A stretch of DNA of 64,000 nt from Micromonospora rubida (GCF_009908295.1 NZ_JAAALO010000001.1:558001-622000); one strand, 5' to 3'. Numbered from the stretch's first letter, positions 7,786 through 17,083 are shown. The notes: generated from the sequence alone by a model not told the origin. Made by a program: numbers and translations.

Positions 7786-9077
7786 GCCCCCACCCCCGCC
7801 GGCACGCCGAACTCCTGGAACGCGATCCGCCGCTCGACCGGGTAGTGCTCGCGGCCGAGCAGCTCACGGATGATCACGGCGTTGCGGTACGGGCCCATGC
7901 CGAGGTCGGGCGAGGTGACGCTGTGGGTGTGGGTGCCGGCGTTCTGGAGGAACACCCGGCCGGCGTGGTCGACGCTGTAGTCGCGGGCCACGTCGAACCG
8001 GCCGTGGGTGTCGAAGCGCAGCAGGTGGCGCACCGGGTCGAGGAAGTCCGGCACCGCGTAGCGGTATCCGGTGGCCAGCACCAGGCCCTCGGTGGCCAGG
8101 GAGAACTCCCCCTCCTGCTCGACGTTGCGCAGCCCGAGGGTGTACTCGCCGGTGGCCGGGTCGTGCCGGGCGCCGGTCACCTCGGTGTTGGTGAGCAGCC
8201 GGGTGTCCACCGGCCCGGGCACGCTCTTGGCGTAGAGCAGGTCGTAGATCTCGTTGATCAGGTCGGCGTCGATGCCCTTGAACAGCCCCTTCTGCTCGGC
8301 CTCCAGCCGGTAGCGGGTGGGCTCGGGCAGGGCGTGGAAGTAGTCGACGTAGTCGGGGGAGGTCATCTCCAGGGTGAGCTTGGTGTATTCCAGGGGGAAG
8401 AACCGGGGCGAGCGGGTGACCCAGTTCAGCCGGTAGCCGTACGTGTCGATGTCGCCGAGCAGGTCGTGGTAGATCTCGGCGGCGCTCTGCCCGGAGCCGA
8501 CCACGGTGACGCTGTTCTTCTCCCGCAGGGCGGCCCGGTTCTCCAGGTACGCCGAGGAGTGCACCACGTCGCCGTCGAGCCCGGCGCAGGCGGCCGGGAC
8601 GTGCGGCGGGGTGCCGGTGCCGAGCACCAGGTGCCGGGCCCGGTGGGTGACGGTCTCACCGGTGGCGGTGACGGTCACGTGCACGGTGAACAGGTCGTCG
8701 GCCTCGTCGTGGGTGACGGCGGTGACCAGGTGGCCGAAGCGCACCCCGGCCAGCTTCGCCGCCGCCCACCGGCAGTATGCGTTGTACTCGCTGCGCAGCG
8801 GGTGGAACCGCTCGCGGATGTAGAACTGGTACAGCCGCCCGGTCTCCTTGAGCCAGTTCAGGAAGGAGTACGGCGAGGTGGGGTCGGCGAGGGTGACCAG
8901 GTCGGCCAGGAACGGGGTCTGCAACCGGACGGCCTCCAGCAGCATCCCGGGATGCCAGTCGAAGGAGTCCCGGGCCTCCAGGAACAGGCAGTCCAGGTCG
9001 GTCAGCGGCTCGGTGAGGCAGGCCAGGCCCAGGTTGTACGGGCCGAGTCCGACGGCGATGACGTCGTGCGTGGACAT
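7782..9077 (-). CDS. desB: lysine/cadaverine N-hydroxylase (flavin monooxygenase, DesB-like)
   Basis: 431 residues, ATG. FAD motif [10 protein letters not shown] near residue 9, the [16 protein letters not shown] segment typical of IucD/DesB, the NADPH motif [16 protein letters not shown] in the middle, and the C-terminal [12 protein letters not shown]. Members hydroxylate the terminal amine of lysine, ornithine or diamines using NADPH and O2. The neighbouring decarboxylase makes cadaverine the likely substrate. Overlaps the next gene by 4 bp and follows the decarboxylase by 44 bp. Confidence 0.92.
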   Translation of the reverse strand: MSTHDVIAVGLGPYNLGLACLTEPLTDLDCLFLEARDSFDWHPGMLLEAVRLQTPFLADLVTLADPTSPYSFLNWLKETGRLYQFYIRERFHPLRSEYNAYCRWAAAKLAGVRFGHLVTAVTHDEADDLFTVHVTVTATGETVTHRARHLVLGTGTPPHVPAACAGLDGDVVHSSAYLENRAALREKNSVTVVGSGQSAAEIYHDLLGDIDTYGYRLNWVTRSPRFFPLEYTKLTLEMTSPDYVDYFHALPEPTRYRLEAEQKGLFKGIDADLINEIYDLLYAKSVPGPVDTRLLTNTEVTGARHDPATGEYTLGLRNVEQEGEFSLATEGLVLATGYRYAVPDFLDPVRHLLRFDTHGRFDVARDYSVDHAGRVFLQNAGTHTHSVTSPDLGMGPYRNAVIIRELLGREHYPVERRIAFQEFGVPAGVGA

Positions 9078-9121
9078 GGGTTCGCTTTCTGCGCGGGGGC
9101 GGGGGGTGGGCACGTTCGCGG

Positions 9122-10660
9122 TCAGCCGACGGGACAGGGGGTGACGGCGGTGGCCCGCTCGTGCACGTACCGGCCGGCGTGGTCGGCGATGAGGTCGACG
9201 ACGTGCGCCACGTCGTCCAGCGTGGTCTCGGGGTTGAGCAGGGTGAACTTCAGGTACTGCCGGCCGTCGACCTTGGTGCCGGCGACGACGGCCGCGCCGG
9301 AGGCGGCGAGGGCCCGGCGGGCGTACCGGTTGGCGTCGTCGGCCAGCACGGCCGCCGGCCCGGTGGGCAGGTAGCGGAACACCACGGTGCTCAGCGCGGA
9401 CCGGGTGACCACCTCGAAGCGGGGGTCGCCGGCGAGCAGCCGCCACGCCCCGTCGGCCCGGTCGATCACCTCGTCGAAGAGCGCGCCGACCGCGTCGGGG
9501 CCCATCATCCGCAGGGTGAGCCAGAGCTTCAGCGCGTCGAACCGGCGGGTGGTCTGGAGGCTCTTGTCGACCTGGTTGGGCAGCTGTTCCCCCGTCGTCC
9601 GGGGGGCCGGGTTGAGGTAGTCGGCGTGGTAGGTGGCGTGCCGCAGCGCCTCGCCGTCGCGGACCAGCAGGGCGCTGGAGGAGACCGGCTGGAAGAAGGA
9701 CTTGTGGTAGTCGACGGTCACCGAGTCGGCGCGTTCGATGCCGGCGAGCAGGTGCCGCCGGGTGGGCGAGACCAGCAGCCCGCAGCCGTACGCGGCGTCG
9801 ACGTGCAGCCGGACCCCGGCGGCGGCGCACCGGTCGGCGATGGCGTCGAGGGGGTCGATGGAGCCGAAGTCGGTGGTGCCGGCGGTGGCGACGACCGCCA
9901 TCACGGTGAGCCCGTCGGCGTGGCAGCGGGCCAGCTCCGCGCGCAGGGCGTCGGGGCACATCCGGCGGTCGGCGTCGGTGGGCAGGGCGATCACCGCGTC
10001 GGCGTCGAGGCCGAGCAGGGTGGCCGACTTCTGCACGCTGAAGTGGCCGGCGCCGGAGGCGATCACCCGCAGCCGGGGCAGCAGGTCACGGCGGGGCGTC
10101 GCACTACGGGCGAACGCCTCCTCCCGGGCCAGCAGCAGGGCCTGGAGGTTGGACAGGGTGCCGCCGCTGGTGAACACCCCGTCGGCGGCGGGGCCGAGGC
10201 CGATCCGCTGGGCCGTCCAGTCGATCAGGCGGCGCTCGATGAGGGTGCCGCCGGCGCTCTGGTCCCAGGTGTCCAGGGAGGAGTTCACGGCGGTGAGCAC
10301 GGCCTCGCCGAGCAGCGCGGGGATCACCACCGGGCAGTTGAGGTGGGCCAGGTAGCGGGGGTGGTGGAAGTAGACCGCGTCGCGCAGGTACACGTCCTCC
10401 AGCTCGTCGAGGGCGGCGGCCGGGTCGGCGAGCGGGCGGTCCAGGTCGACGGCGGCGACGGTCGGCGCGAGCGCGGCCGGGGTGACGCCGGTGAACGGGC
10501 GGTCGGTGCGGGCGATCCGGGCGCTGACCCGGTCGATCCCCTCGGCCAGCACCCGCCGGTACTGCTCGGCGGTGCCGTTGGTCAACAGGTGGGCGCGGGG
10601 GCCCGCCGGAGCGCCGGTGGCGGGCGGCACGTCGGGAGCGGGACGACCCGGGATGCTCAT
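9122..10660 (-). CDS. desA: PLP-dependent amino acid decarboxylase (lysine decarboxylase, DesA-like)
   Basis: 512 residues, ATG start [10 protein letters not shown]. Group II decarboxylase fold: [29 protein letters not shown] (aspartate contacting the PLP nitrogen) and [21 protein letters not shown], in which the Lys of HKSFF binds [24 protein letters not shown] is typical of the DesA/L-2,4-diaminobutyrate decarboxylase branch. In the siderophore context it should convert lysine to cadaverine. It is the first of three tightly spaced biosynthesis genes. Confidence 0.9.
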   Translation of the reverse strand: MSIPGRPAPDVPPATGAPAGPRAHLLTNGTAEQYRRVLAEGIDRVSARIARTDRPFTGVTPAALAPTVAAVDLDRPLADPAAALDELEDVYLRDAVYFHHPRYLAHLNCPVVIPALLGEAVLTAVNSSLDTWDQSAGGTLIERRLIDWTAQRIGLGPAADGVFTSGGTLSNLQALLLAREEAFARSATPRRDLLPRLRVIASGAGHFSVQKSATLLGLDADAVIALPTDADRRMCPDALRAELARCHADGLTVMAVVATAGTTDFGSIDPLDAIADRCAAAGVRLHVDAAYGCGLLVSPTRRHLLAGIERADSVTVDYHKSFFQPVSSSALLVRDGEALRHATYHADYLNPAPRTTGEQLPNQVDKSLQTTRRFDALKLWLTLRMMGPDAVGALFDEVIDRADGAWRLLAGDPRFEVVTRSALSTVVFRYLPTGPAAVLADDANRYARRALAASGAAVVAGTKVDGRQYLKFTLLNPETTLDDVAHVVDLIADHAGRYVHERATAVTPCPVG

Positions 10661-10710
10661 GCGGTTCCTCGACGGTCGATGGGACTCGGGGCCGGCGGTG
10701 CTGCGGGGAC

Positions 10711-10796
10711 GGCCGGTGACCCCGGCGGGCGGGGCGCTCGGGGCCACGGTCGGACGGTCGGTGACCCCGGCAGGCGGGGCGCTCGGCGTCAAGGTC
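10711..10796. repeat. two-copy 45 bp tandem repeat between decarboxylase and reductase
   Basis: A segment beginning GGCCGGTGACCCCGGC is repeated with period 45 (second copy GGTCGGTGACCCCGGC) in the 134 bp gap upstream of desA. The second copy runs into the end of the reductase gene, so the repeat may have arisen from it. No promoter or iron box is visible in the gap, so desA is probably read through from upstream. Confidence 0.6.
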
Positions 10797-11652
10797 AGGC
10801 CGCCGCGGCGGCGGGGGCCTCGCCGCGCAGGGCGTCCTCGGACACGCCGCACCGCCAGTAGCCGGAGAAGGCCACCCGGCGGCGGTCGGTGCCGCGCTCC
10901 TGCACGAGGTGGCGGCGCAGTCCACGGACCGTGGCGGACTCCCCGGCGAGCCACGCGTACGGGACGACGCCGGGCAGCCGGGCCGCGCGGACGGCGTCGC
11001 GCAGCAGGCCGGAGCCGGGCGGGGTGGTGCCCCGGACCAGCCAGGTCACCTCTACCCCGGGCGGGGCGGGCAGGTCCTGGATGTCGGCGACGTGCGGGAC
11101 CTCGATCCAGGCGCGGGCGCGGGAGCCGGCGGGCAGCCACTCCAGGATGGACCCGACGGCCGGCAGCGCGGTCTCGTCGGCGGCGAGCAGCATCCAGTCG
11201 GCGTCGACGGGTGGCCGGAAGCAGACGGCACGGTTGTCGGCGACGGTCGGGCCGAGCAGCAGCACCTGGTCGCCGGGGCGGGCCCGGCCGGCCCACCGGG
11301 AGGCGGGGCCGGTGTCGCCGTGGCCGGCGAAGTCGATGTCCACCTCGCCGGCCTCGGGGCGCTGGGCGCGGACGGTGTACGAGCGCATCACCGCCCGTAC
11401 GGCCGGGTCGAGGGCCCGCCACCGCCCGAACCAGTCGTCACCGGCGTCGACCGGCACCACGGGGGCGCTCTGGCCGGGGTGGGGCAGGAAGAGGTTGACG
11501 CTCTGGTCGCGCCCGCCTCCGGCGAAGGCGGTGAGCTGCGGGCCGCCGAGGGTGATCCGGGTCATGGTCGGGCCGAGGGGGCGGGCGTGCACGACCTGCG
11601 CCTCGTAGAACCGGAATCGGGTGGCGACCGGGTCGAGGGTGGCGTTGGCCAC
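10795..11652 (-). CDS. siderophore-interacting protein (NAD(P)H ferric-siderophore reductase)
   Basis: 285 residues, GTG start 3 bp after the binding-protein stop. The N-terminal FAD-binding barrel contains TRITLGGPQL, DQSVNLFLP and the RSYTVRAQRP flavin motif. The C-terminal half has the SIP-type DWMLLAADETALPAVGSILE and the family's final SGYWRCGVSED. Members such as ViuB reduce ferric hydroxamates in the cytoplasm to release Fe(II). It links uptake and biosynthesis in the same operon. Confidence 0.93.
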   Translation of the reverse strand: MANATLDPVATRFRFYEAQVVHARPLGPTMTRITLGGPQLTAFAGGGRDQSVNLFLPHPGQSAPVVPVDAGDDWFGRWRALDPAVRAVMRSYTVRAQRPEAGEVDIDFAGHGDTGPASRWAGRARPGDQVLLLGPTVADNRAVCFRPPVDADWMLLAADETALPAVGSILEWLPAGSRARAWIEVPHVADIQDLPAPPGVEVTWLVRGTTPPGSGLLRDAVRAARLPGVVPYAWLAGESATVRGLRRHLVQERGTDRRRVAFSGYWRCGVSEDALRGEAPAAAAA

Positions 11653-11655
11653 GAC

Positions 11656-12687
11656 TCAGCTCACCTTCTTGGCGGTGGCGATCGCCTTGGCGAGGTTCTC
11701 CAGCAGCGGGGCCGCGCCGGCGTACGAGAAGCGCGGCACGGCGTCCCACGGGGTGACCTGGTTGGCCTTGACCGCCGGGAGCTGGGCCCAGGTGGGCTTC
11801 TTGGCCATGTCGGCCGGCTGCAGGGCGGTGGCGCGGTTGTCCAGCAGGATCAGGTCGGCCGGGAACTTGCCGGCGTTCTCCCAGCTCAGGGCCTCGAAGT
11901 AGTCGCCCTGCTCCAGCTTGGTCGGCACCACGATGTCGACGCCCAGCTCGGCGAAGTACATCAGGTCGGTGCTGACCTTCGGGTTGGAGGCGTAGAACAG
12001 GTCTGGGCTGCCGGACGCGGCGAGCACCTTGATCCCGGGGTTGGCCTTGACCGCCTGCCGGACGGACTCGGCGGCGGCCTCGAACCGGGCCTTCGCGTCG
12101 GTGACCTTCTTCGCCTTCAGGTCGGCGCCGAGGGACGCGGCCAGCTCGGCGTACCGCTCGATCGGGCGGTTCATCGGCACCCGGGCGGTCTTGATCGCGA
12201 CGGTGGGGGCCAGGCCGAGGATCTTGTCGCGGCTCTCGTCGGGGACGTACCAGAAGGCGCCCGGGTCGTACATGTGGGTGACCAGCAGGTCGGGGTTGAG
12301 CGCGGCGTACTTCTCGATGCTGAACTCGCCCCAGACGTTGCCGAGCACGCCCACCTTGGTCACGTCGAGGTCGCCGGCCTGCGGCTCCTTCGACCCGTCG
12401 GCGCGGGTGGTCTCGCCGAAGACCCCGACGATCTGGGCGTCGAGCCCGAAGTCGACCAGGGCGGCGGCGACGCCGGTGAAGGCGACGACGCGCTTCGGGG
12501 TGGCGTCCCGGGTGACCTTCTCGGGCCGGTCGTCGGTGAACGACCAGGGGCCGCTGTTGGCGGCCGGCGAGGAGGCTTCGTCGTCCTTGCCGCCGCAGCC
12601 GCCGAGCAGCGCGCCGAGGGCGAGGGCGCCGCCGGCGGAGAGCAGGCCTCGGCGGGTCAGGCGCGGACGGGACACGGGTACGGGCAT
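11656..12687 (-). CDS. iron-siderophore ABC transporter substrate-binding lipoprotein
   Basis: 343 residues from ATG 12687; a GTG at 12702 would add five residues. The leader has paired arginines (RPRLTRRG) followed by a hydrophobic stretch and a lipobox LLGGC, so it is probably a Tat-exported, membrane-anchored lipoprotein. RVVAFTGVAAALVDFGLDAQIVGVFG and the VGVLGNVWGEFSIEKYAALNPDLLV block are the FepB/FhuD class III binding fold. It delivers the ferric siderophore to the divergently encoded FecCD permeases. The promoter region with the iron box lies immediately upstream. Confidence 0.93.
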   Translation of the reverse strand: MPVPVSRPRLTRRGLLSAGGALALGALLGGCGGKDDEASSPAANSGPWSFTDDRPEKVTRDATPKRVVAFTGVAAALVDFGLDAQIVGVFGETTRADGSKEPQAGDLDVTKVGVLGNVWGEFSIEKYAALNPDLLVTHMYDPGAFWYVPDESRDKILGLAPTVAIKTARVPMNRPIERYAELAASLGADLKAKKVTDAKARFEAAAESVRQAVKANPGIKVLAASGSPDLFYASNPKVSTDLMYFAELGVDIVVPTKLEQGDYFEALSWENAGKFPADLILLDNRATALQPADMAKKPTWAQLPAVKANQVTPWDAVPRFSYAGAAPLLENLAKAIATAKKVS

Positions 12688-12732
12688 GACGACTTCTTTC
12701 ACTCCGGGGTGGTCTGATGACCAAGGGCGAGG

Positions 12733-12751
12733 TTAAGTTACCCTAACCTAA
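12733..12751. promoter_or_regulatory. iron box (DtxR/IdeR/DmdR-type operator)
   Basis: TTAAGTTACCCTAACCTAA matches the DtxR-family consensus TTAGGTTAGSCTAACCTAA at 17 of 19 positions. It is the only such site seen between the two divergent arms of the locus, 45 bp from the binding-protein start and directly before the first permease frame. Expected to repress both arms when Fe(II) is plentiful. Confidence 0.9.
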
Positions 12752-13864
12752 GTGCTTGTCAACAGCGTCGCCGGTCGATTTCCACCCACACAGGAGCTCG
12801 CACTGTCCGTCATCGACTCGTCGCCGACCGCCCTCGCTCCGGCGGCGACGCCCCCACCCCCGCCGCCCCGCCGCGGCCGGCCGGCGGCCCGCCTGGCCGG
12901 GCTGCTGGCCGCGTTCCTGCTGCTGGCGGCCGTGGCCGCGCTCAGCCTCGCGGTCGGCGCGAAGCAGCTCACCCTCGCCGAGGCCTGGCAGGGGCTGTGG
13001 GACGCCAACTCCCCCGAGCACGCCGTGGTGCGCCAGATGCGGCTGCCGCGCACCCTGCTCGGCCTGCTCGCCGGCGCGGCGCTCGGGGTGGCGGGCGCGG
13101 TCATGCAGGCGGTCACCCGCAACCCCCTCGCCGACCCCGGGCTGCTCGGCATCAACGCCGGCGCGTCGGCGGCCGTGGCCACCGCCGCCGCGTTCCTCGG
13201 CGTCACCGGCGTCGACGGGTACGTCTGGTTCGCGCTGGCCGGCGCGGCGGCCGTCACCGCCCTCGTGTACGCCGTCGGCGGCGGCCGGGGCGCCACCCCG
13301 GCCCGGCTGGCCCTCGCGGGGGCCGCGCTCAACGCGGCCCTCTACTCGTACGTCAGCGCGGTGATGCTGCTCGACGCGGCCTCACTGGAGAAGATGCGAT
13401 TCTGGACCGTCGGCTCGCTGGCCAGCGCCGACCTGGCGACCGTGGTCCGGGTGCTGCCGTTCGCGGCGGTCGGGCTGGTGATCGCCCTCGCTGCGGCCCG
13501 GCCGCTCAACGCCCTCGCGCTCGGCGACGACCAGGCGCGGTCCCTGGGCGCCCGGCCCGCCGCGACCCGGGCGGCCGTCGTCGTGGCGGTGACCCTGCTC
13601 TGCGGCGCCGCGACGGCCGCCTGCGGGCCGCTGGTCTTCGTCGGGCTGCTCGTGCCGCACCTGGTCCGCGCCCTGACCGGGCCTGACCTGCGCTGGCTGC
13701 TGCCGGCCTGCGCGCTGCTGGCGCCGGTGCTGCTGCTCGGCGCCGACGTGGCCGGCCGGGTGCTCGGCCGCCCCGGCGAGATCCAGGTGGGCATCATGAC
13801 CGCCGTGCTCGGCGGCCCGCTCTTCCTGCACCTGGTCACCCGCACCCGGGCGGTGCGGTCGTGA
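12752..13864 (+). CDS. FecCD-family iron-siderophore permease
   Basis: 370 residues from GTG 12752. After a proline-rich cytosolic tail (ATPPPPPPRRG) come about nine to ten hydrophobic segments and the FecCD signature MRLPRTLLGLLAGAALGVAGAVMQAVTRNPLADPGLLGINAGA. The start is uncertain: GTG 12752 abuts the iron box, which would need a leaderless transcript, while AGGAG at 12792-12796 precedes a possible CTG start at 12803. The stop overlaps the next GTG by 4 bp. It forms the membrane channel of the siderophore importer with the next gene. Confidence 0.9.
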   Translation: MLVNSVAGRFPPTQELALSVIDSSPTALAPAATPPPPPPRRGRPAARLAGLLAAFLLLAAVAALSLAVGAKQLTLAEAWQGLWDANSPEHAVVRQMRLPRTLLGLLAGAALGVAGAVMQAVTRNPLADPGLLGINAGASAAVATAAAFLGVTGVDGYVWFALAGAAAVTALVYAVGGGRGATPARLALAGAALNAALYSYVSAVMLLDAASLEKMRFWTVGSLASADLATVVRVLPFAAVGLVIALAAARPLNALALGDDQARSLGARPAATRAAVVVAVTLLCGAATAACGPLVFVGLLVPHLVRALTGPDLRWLLPACALLAPVLLLGADVAGRVLGRPGEIQVGIMTAVLGGPLFLHLVTRTRAVRS

Positions 13865-14886
13865 CCGTCGTACGGGTGCGCCACTGGTCGGTGCGGTTCC
13901 GGGCCCGGGCCCTGCTCGTCGGCGTCGGCTGCGCGCTGGCCGCGCTGGCCCTGGGCGTGCTGTCGATCGGCGGCGGCGACTACCCGATGAGCCCCGCCGA
14001 CGTGCTGCGCACCCTCACCGGGGGCGGCACCCCGGCCGAGGACTTCATCATCGGCGAGCTGCGGCTGCCCCGGCTGGTCACCGCCCTGCTGGTCGGGGCC
14101 GCCCTCGCCCTGGGCGGCGCGGTGTTACAGGCCCTCGTGCGCAACCCGCTCGGCAGCCCCGACATCCTCGGCGTCACCCAGGGCGCGGCCACCGGCGCAC
14201 TCGTCGTGGTGGTGGTCGGCGGCAGCACCCTCGCCCTGGCCGGCGCGGCCGTGGTCGGCGGCCTGGCCACCGGCCTGCTGCTGTGGGCGGTGGCCTGGGC
14301 GCGCGGCGCGCACGGCCACCGGCTGATCCTCGCCGGCATCGGCGTCGCCGCGATCCTCACCGGCGTCAACGGCTGGCTGCTCACCCGCGCGCAGCTCATG
14401 GACGCCGCCCGCGCCGTGCTCTGGCTCACCGGCAGCCTCGACGGGCGCGGCTGGGCGCAGGCCGTCCCGCTCGCCGTCACCCTGGCGGTGCTGGTCCCGG
14501 TGGTGCTGTTCGGCTGCGGGCCGGCGCTGCGGATGACCGAGCTGGGCGACGACACCTCCGCCGCGCTCGGCGTGCCGGTGCGGGGTCTGCGCACGGTGCT
14601 GCTGGTCGCGGCGGTGCTGCTGGTCTCCGTCGCCGCCGCCGCGGCCGGGCCGGTCAACTTCGTCGCGCTCACCGCGCCGCACCTGACCCGCCGGCTGACC
14701 CGCGCACCCGGCCCGAACCTGGCCGCCGCCATGGCGCTCGGCGCGGCGATGCTGGTCGCCGCCGACCTGGTCGCCCAGCGCGCCTTCACCGGCCACCAGC
14801 TCCCCGTCGGCGTGGTCACCGGCGCGCTCGGCGGCGGCTACCTGGTGTGGCTGCTGGCCACCGAACGCAAGGCGGGCCGGCTGTGA
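13861..14886 (+). CDS. FecCD-family iron-siderophore permease, second subunit
   Basis: 341 residues, GTG overlapping the upstream stop (GTGA). Contains LRLPRLVTALLVGAALALGGAVLQALVRNPLGSPDILGVTQGA, the same signature as its neighbour, and about nine hydrophobic segments. It should heterodimerise with the first permease. The downstream ATPase begins at or just after its stop, so the three genes form one import operon. Confidence 0.94.
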   Translation: MTVVRVRHWSVRFRARALLVGVGCALAALALGVLSIGGGDYPMSPADVLRTLTGGGTPAEDFIIGELRLPRLVTALLVGAALALGGAVLQALVRNPLGSPDILGVTQGAATGALVVVVVGGSTLALAGAAVVGGLATGLLLWAVAWARGAHGHRLILAGIGVAAILTGVNGWLLTRAQLMDAARAVLWLTGSLDGRGWAQAVPLAVTLAVLVPVVLFGCGPALRMTELGDDTSAALGVPVRGLRTVLLVAAVLLVSVAAAAAGPVNFVALTAPHLTRRLTRAPGPNLAAAMALGAAMLVAADLVAQRAFTGHQLPVGVVTGALGGGYLVWLLATERKAGRL

Positions 14887-14915
14887 CCGGCGACCTGAAG
14901 ACTGGAGCACCCCTG

Positions 14916-15728
14916 ATGCAGCCCGGCACCCCACGGCTCAGCGGCGACGGCCTGACCCTCGCGTACGACAAGCGGACCATCACCGAGGGGCTCAGCGTCG
15001 CCGTCCCCGACCGGTCGTTCACCGTCGTCATCGGACCCAACGCCTGCGGCAAGTCCACCCTGCTGCGGGCCCTGGCCCGGATGCTGAAGCCGGCCGCCGG
15101 CACGGTGCTGCTCGACGGGCGGGACATCCACGCCCAGCCGGCCCGCAAGGTCGCCCGCACCCTCGGGCTGCTGCCGCAGTCGTCCACCGCCCCCGACGGC
15201 ATCACGGTCGCCGAGCTGGTGGCCCGGGGCCGGTACCCGCACCAGGGTCTGCTGCGACAGTGGTCCCGCGACGACGAGCGGGTGGTCGACGAGTCGATGG
15301 CCGCCACCGGAGTGGCCGACCTCGCCGACCGGCTGGTCGACGAGCTGTCCGGCGGGCAGCGGCAGCGGGTGTGGATCGCCATGGCCCTGGCCCAGCAGAC
15401 CGAGCTGCTGCTGCTCGACGAGCCGACCACGTTCCTCGACATCGCCCACCAGGTCGAGGTGCTCGACCTGTGCGCGACCCTGCACGAGGAGCAGGGGCGG
15501 ACGCTGGTCGCGGTGCTGCACGACCTCAACCAGGCCGCCCGGTACGCCAGTCACCTGATCGCGATGCGCGACGGTGCCGTGGTGGCCGCCGGGGCGCCCC
15601 GGGACATCGTCACGGCCGAGCTGGTGGAGCGGGTGTTCGGGCTGCCCTGCCGGGTCATCGACGACCCGGAGACGGGCGGGCCACTCGTCGTCCCGGCCGC
15701 CCGGCGACCGGCGGCGGCACGCCGCTGA
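14916..15728 (+). CDS. iron-siderophore ABC transporter ATP-binding protein
   Basis: 270 residues from ATG 14916, which has GGAG 8 bp upstream; an in-frame GTG at 14883 overlapping the permease stop is possible and would add 11 residues. Walker A GPNACGKST, Q-loop LLPQSS, signature LSGGQRQRV, Walker B LLLLDEPTTFLD and H-loop VLHDLNQAARYA are all present, in the FepC/FhuC pattern. It powers ferric-siderophore import. Confidence 0.94.
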   Translation: MQPGTPRLSGDGLTLAYDKRTITEGLSVAVPDRSFTVVIGPNACGKSTLLRALARMLKPAAGTVLLDGRDIHAQPARKVARTLGLLPQSSTAPDGITVAELVARGRYPHQGLLRQWSRDDERVVDESMAATGVADLADRLVDELSGGQRQRVWIAMALAQQTELLLLDEPTTFLDIAHQVEVLDLCATLHEEQGRTLVAVLHDLNQAARYASHLIAMRDGAVVAAGAPRDIVTAELVERVFGLPCRVIDDPETGGPLVVPAARRPAAARR

Positions 15729-16003
15729 GCAGTCGCCGGTCGCCGCCCGCGACGCCGCTCCACGCCCCCGGGCGAGGATGTGCGAATACCAACCCCTTGT
15801 CAGGCTGGCTGATGTCTCCGACCACCGCGCCGGCAGTTCGCGTGCCCTGCGGTGAATGTGGGGCGATTCCGGCTGGATACGGTTCGCGACGAGCCCGGGA
15901 AGGCATGTGGGGTGACTCTGGCTTCAGCGCGGCCGGCCGAACCCTGACGCTGGAGACTTCGGGCAAGTCACTTCCCGGGCCCGCAGCCAACCAGGCTGAA
16001 GCA
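15729..16003. other. gene-free stretch after the siderophore importer
   Basis: 275 bp between the ATPase stop and the opposing membrane-protein stop. I see no convincing gene, RNA or strong hairpin. Base composition falls towards the right end, where the lower-GC gene begins. Confidence 0.5.
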
Positions 16004-16702
16004 CTACTCTCCCCCGCCCCCATTTAGCACAGAAGGGTGCCTGCTCAGTCTGGCGAACCACAGGTAGGCGGCGACAAATAACATCAGAGTCACCGATATG
16101 CCCAGAGAAGCGGCGGCCGTGATGGTCGAAATTCTCGGATCCTTGAACAGGATGACGAATATGTATATTTGAAAGCCCGCGAGAGCGGCGGTGCCTGCCC
16201 AAGCGTCAACCATTCTCACCGCCTGATGCAAGCGGTCAACTCCAGGATGCTCATTCACGTCGAGACGTGTTGGGCTGGCATGAGTCGACATCGGGCCTCT
16301 CCATGGGCTGAGCAGAGGTATCAGCCCGGAGTCCTGCCAGCTCGGCAGGTGCCTACCGACCACCTCGTGGAAGATGCGGCGATAGAAGGTGGAGAGCCGC
16401 AGGACGGTGACGGCGCGAAGAACCATCAGCATCATGGCGACTGGGATAATGAGCCTCAGGGGTGAGATGTCATGGATTTTCATTCCCAGCAGCTCGGCTT
16501 CCAGGAGCTTGCTGTGCGTCAGGATGATAAATAGAGCCCCGAGGCCGGCTCCACGTAATACTGCTCGGCTGGCGTCTCGCCCCTGGTCCTCCTGAATCTG
16601 CAAGAGGCGCGACAAGAAGAAGCGTAGATCATCTTTGTCAACGTCATCACCATCAAGGAGCTTTGCCGCCCGCTGCTCAATCGAAAGTTCATCCACAGAC
16701 AT
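16004..16702 (-). CDS. membrane protein of unknown function, lower GC than surroundings
   Basis: 232 residues from ATG 16702 (MSVDELSIEQ); a longer frame upstream lacks coding character. The N-terminal ~55 residues are soluble and charged. Then come two hydrophobic pairs: AVLRGAGLGALFIILTHS/LRLIIPVAMMLMVLRAV near 60-110 and AGTAALAGFQIYIFVILF/AAASLGISVTLMLFVAAYLWF near 170-220, giving four predicted membrane segments. No family recognised. Codons are clearly more A/T-rich than in neighbours, suggesting recent acquisition. Confidence 0.62.
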   Translation of the reverse strand: MSVDELSIEQRAAKLLDGDDVDKDDLRFFLSRLLQIQEDQGRDASRAVLRGAGLGALFIILTHSKLLEAELLGMKIHDISPLRLIIPVAMMLMVLRAVTVLRLSTFYRRIFHEVVGRHLPSWQDSGLIPLLSPWRGPMSTHASPTRLDVNEHPGVDRLHQAVRMVDAWAGTAALAGFQIYIFVILFKDPRISTITAAASLGISVTLMLFVAAYLWFARLSRHPSVLNGGGGE

Positions 16703-16892
16703 GCATGTTATCGGGTGCGGACAACGGTAGGGCACGGCGCGCGCCTGCGATCTAGGCTGCGTTCCGCACCCCGTAACCGTAGGCACCGTTGGACTGGCCG
16801 CCGTCACCAACCAACACACCAACGATCATCCATCAGACCATCCACCCATCGGCATGACAGCGCTCTCGACTGGCCGCTGCCGGGCGGGGGCG

Positions 16893-16928
16893 TTGGGAGC
16901 AGATTGGGAGCAGCGGGGCGCTCCCAAT
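16893..16928. repeat. direct and inverted TTGGGAGC repeats
   Basis: TTGGGAGCAG at 16893-16902 is followed by ATTGGGAGC (16903-16911) and its inverted copy GCTCCCAAT (16920-16928), separated by 8 nt. Short GGGAGCA repeats of this kind resemble tyrosine-recombinase arm sites left beside integrative elements. No integrase gene is present, so this would be a remnant. Confidence 0.45.
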
Positions 16929-17051
16929 CGGCGCTGAATGGCGTTCAACCCGCGTGAGCTGCTCCGATTCCCGAACCCTGAGCCCTCCGGCGCGACTCCC
17001 AGCTGGAACCCAGCAGCGCGAGCCTTGACGCCACCCGCCCGCCGCGTTCTA

Positions 17052-17067
17052 TAGTCCTACGAGACTA
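17052..17067. promoter_or_regulatory. inverted-repeat operator of the GntR/ABC operon
   Basis: TAGTC-N6-GACTA lies 16 bp before the GntR start, inside the AT-richer promoter. Position and symmetry fit autoregulation by the YtrA-type repressor encoded next. Confidence 0.6.
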
Positions 17068-17083
17068 GAGGAATGCGGGAGAC

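Larger units (their letters stand above)
16703..17083. other. intergenic region with integrase-arm-like repeats
   Basis: 381 bp between the divergent membrane-protein and GntR genes. It contains the TTGGGAGCAG repeats listed separately, no plausible gene, and ends in the GntR promoter/operator. The sequence GCTCCGATTCCCGAACCC downstream of the repeats is faintly tRNA-T-arm-like but no tRNA can be folded. Confidence 0.5.

Noticed and set aside
5132-7845. Very long open frames across the G-rich repeats and on the strand opposite the siderophore genes
   Set aside because: They arise from stop-free GC-rich repeats and mirror the codon pattern of real genes; no domain or ribosome site supports them.
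15729-16003. Riboswitch
   Set aside because: No conserved aptamer motif was recognised here or in other leaders of the window; position after rather than before a gene also argues against it.
15655-16023. Small protein gene on the minus strand after the siderophore ATPase
   Set aside because: The frame lacks codon bias and a ribosome site and overlaps the ATPase end; treated as non-coding.
16928-17010. tRNA gene
   Set aside because: A GATTCCCGAACCC-like segment recalls a T-arm, but no acceptor or anticodon stems can be paired around it.
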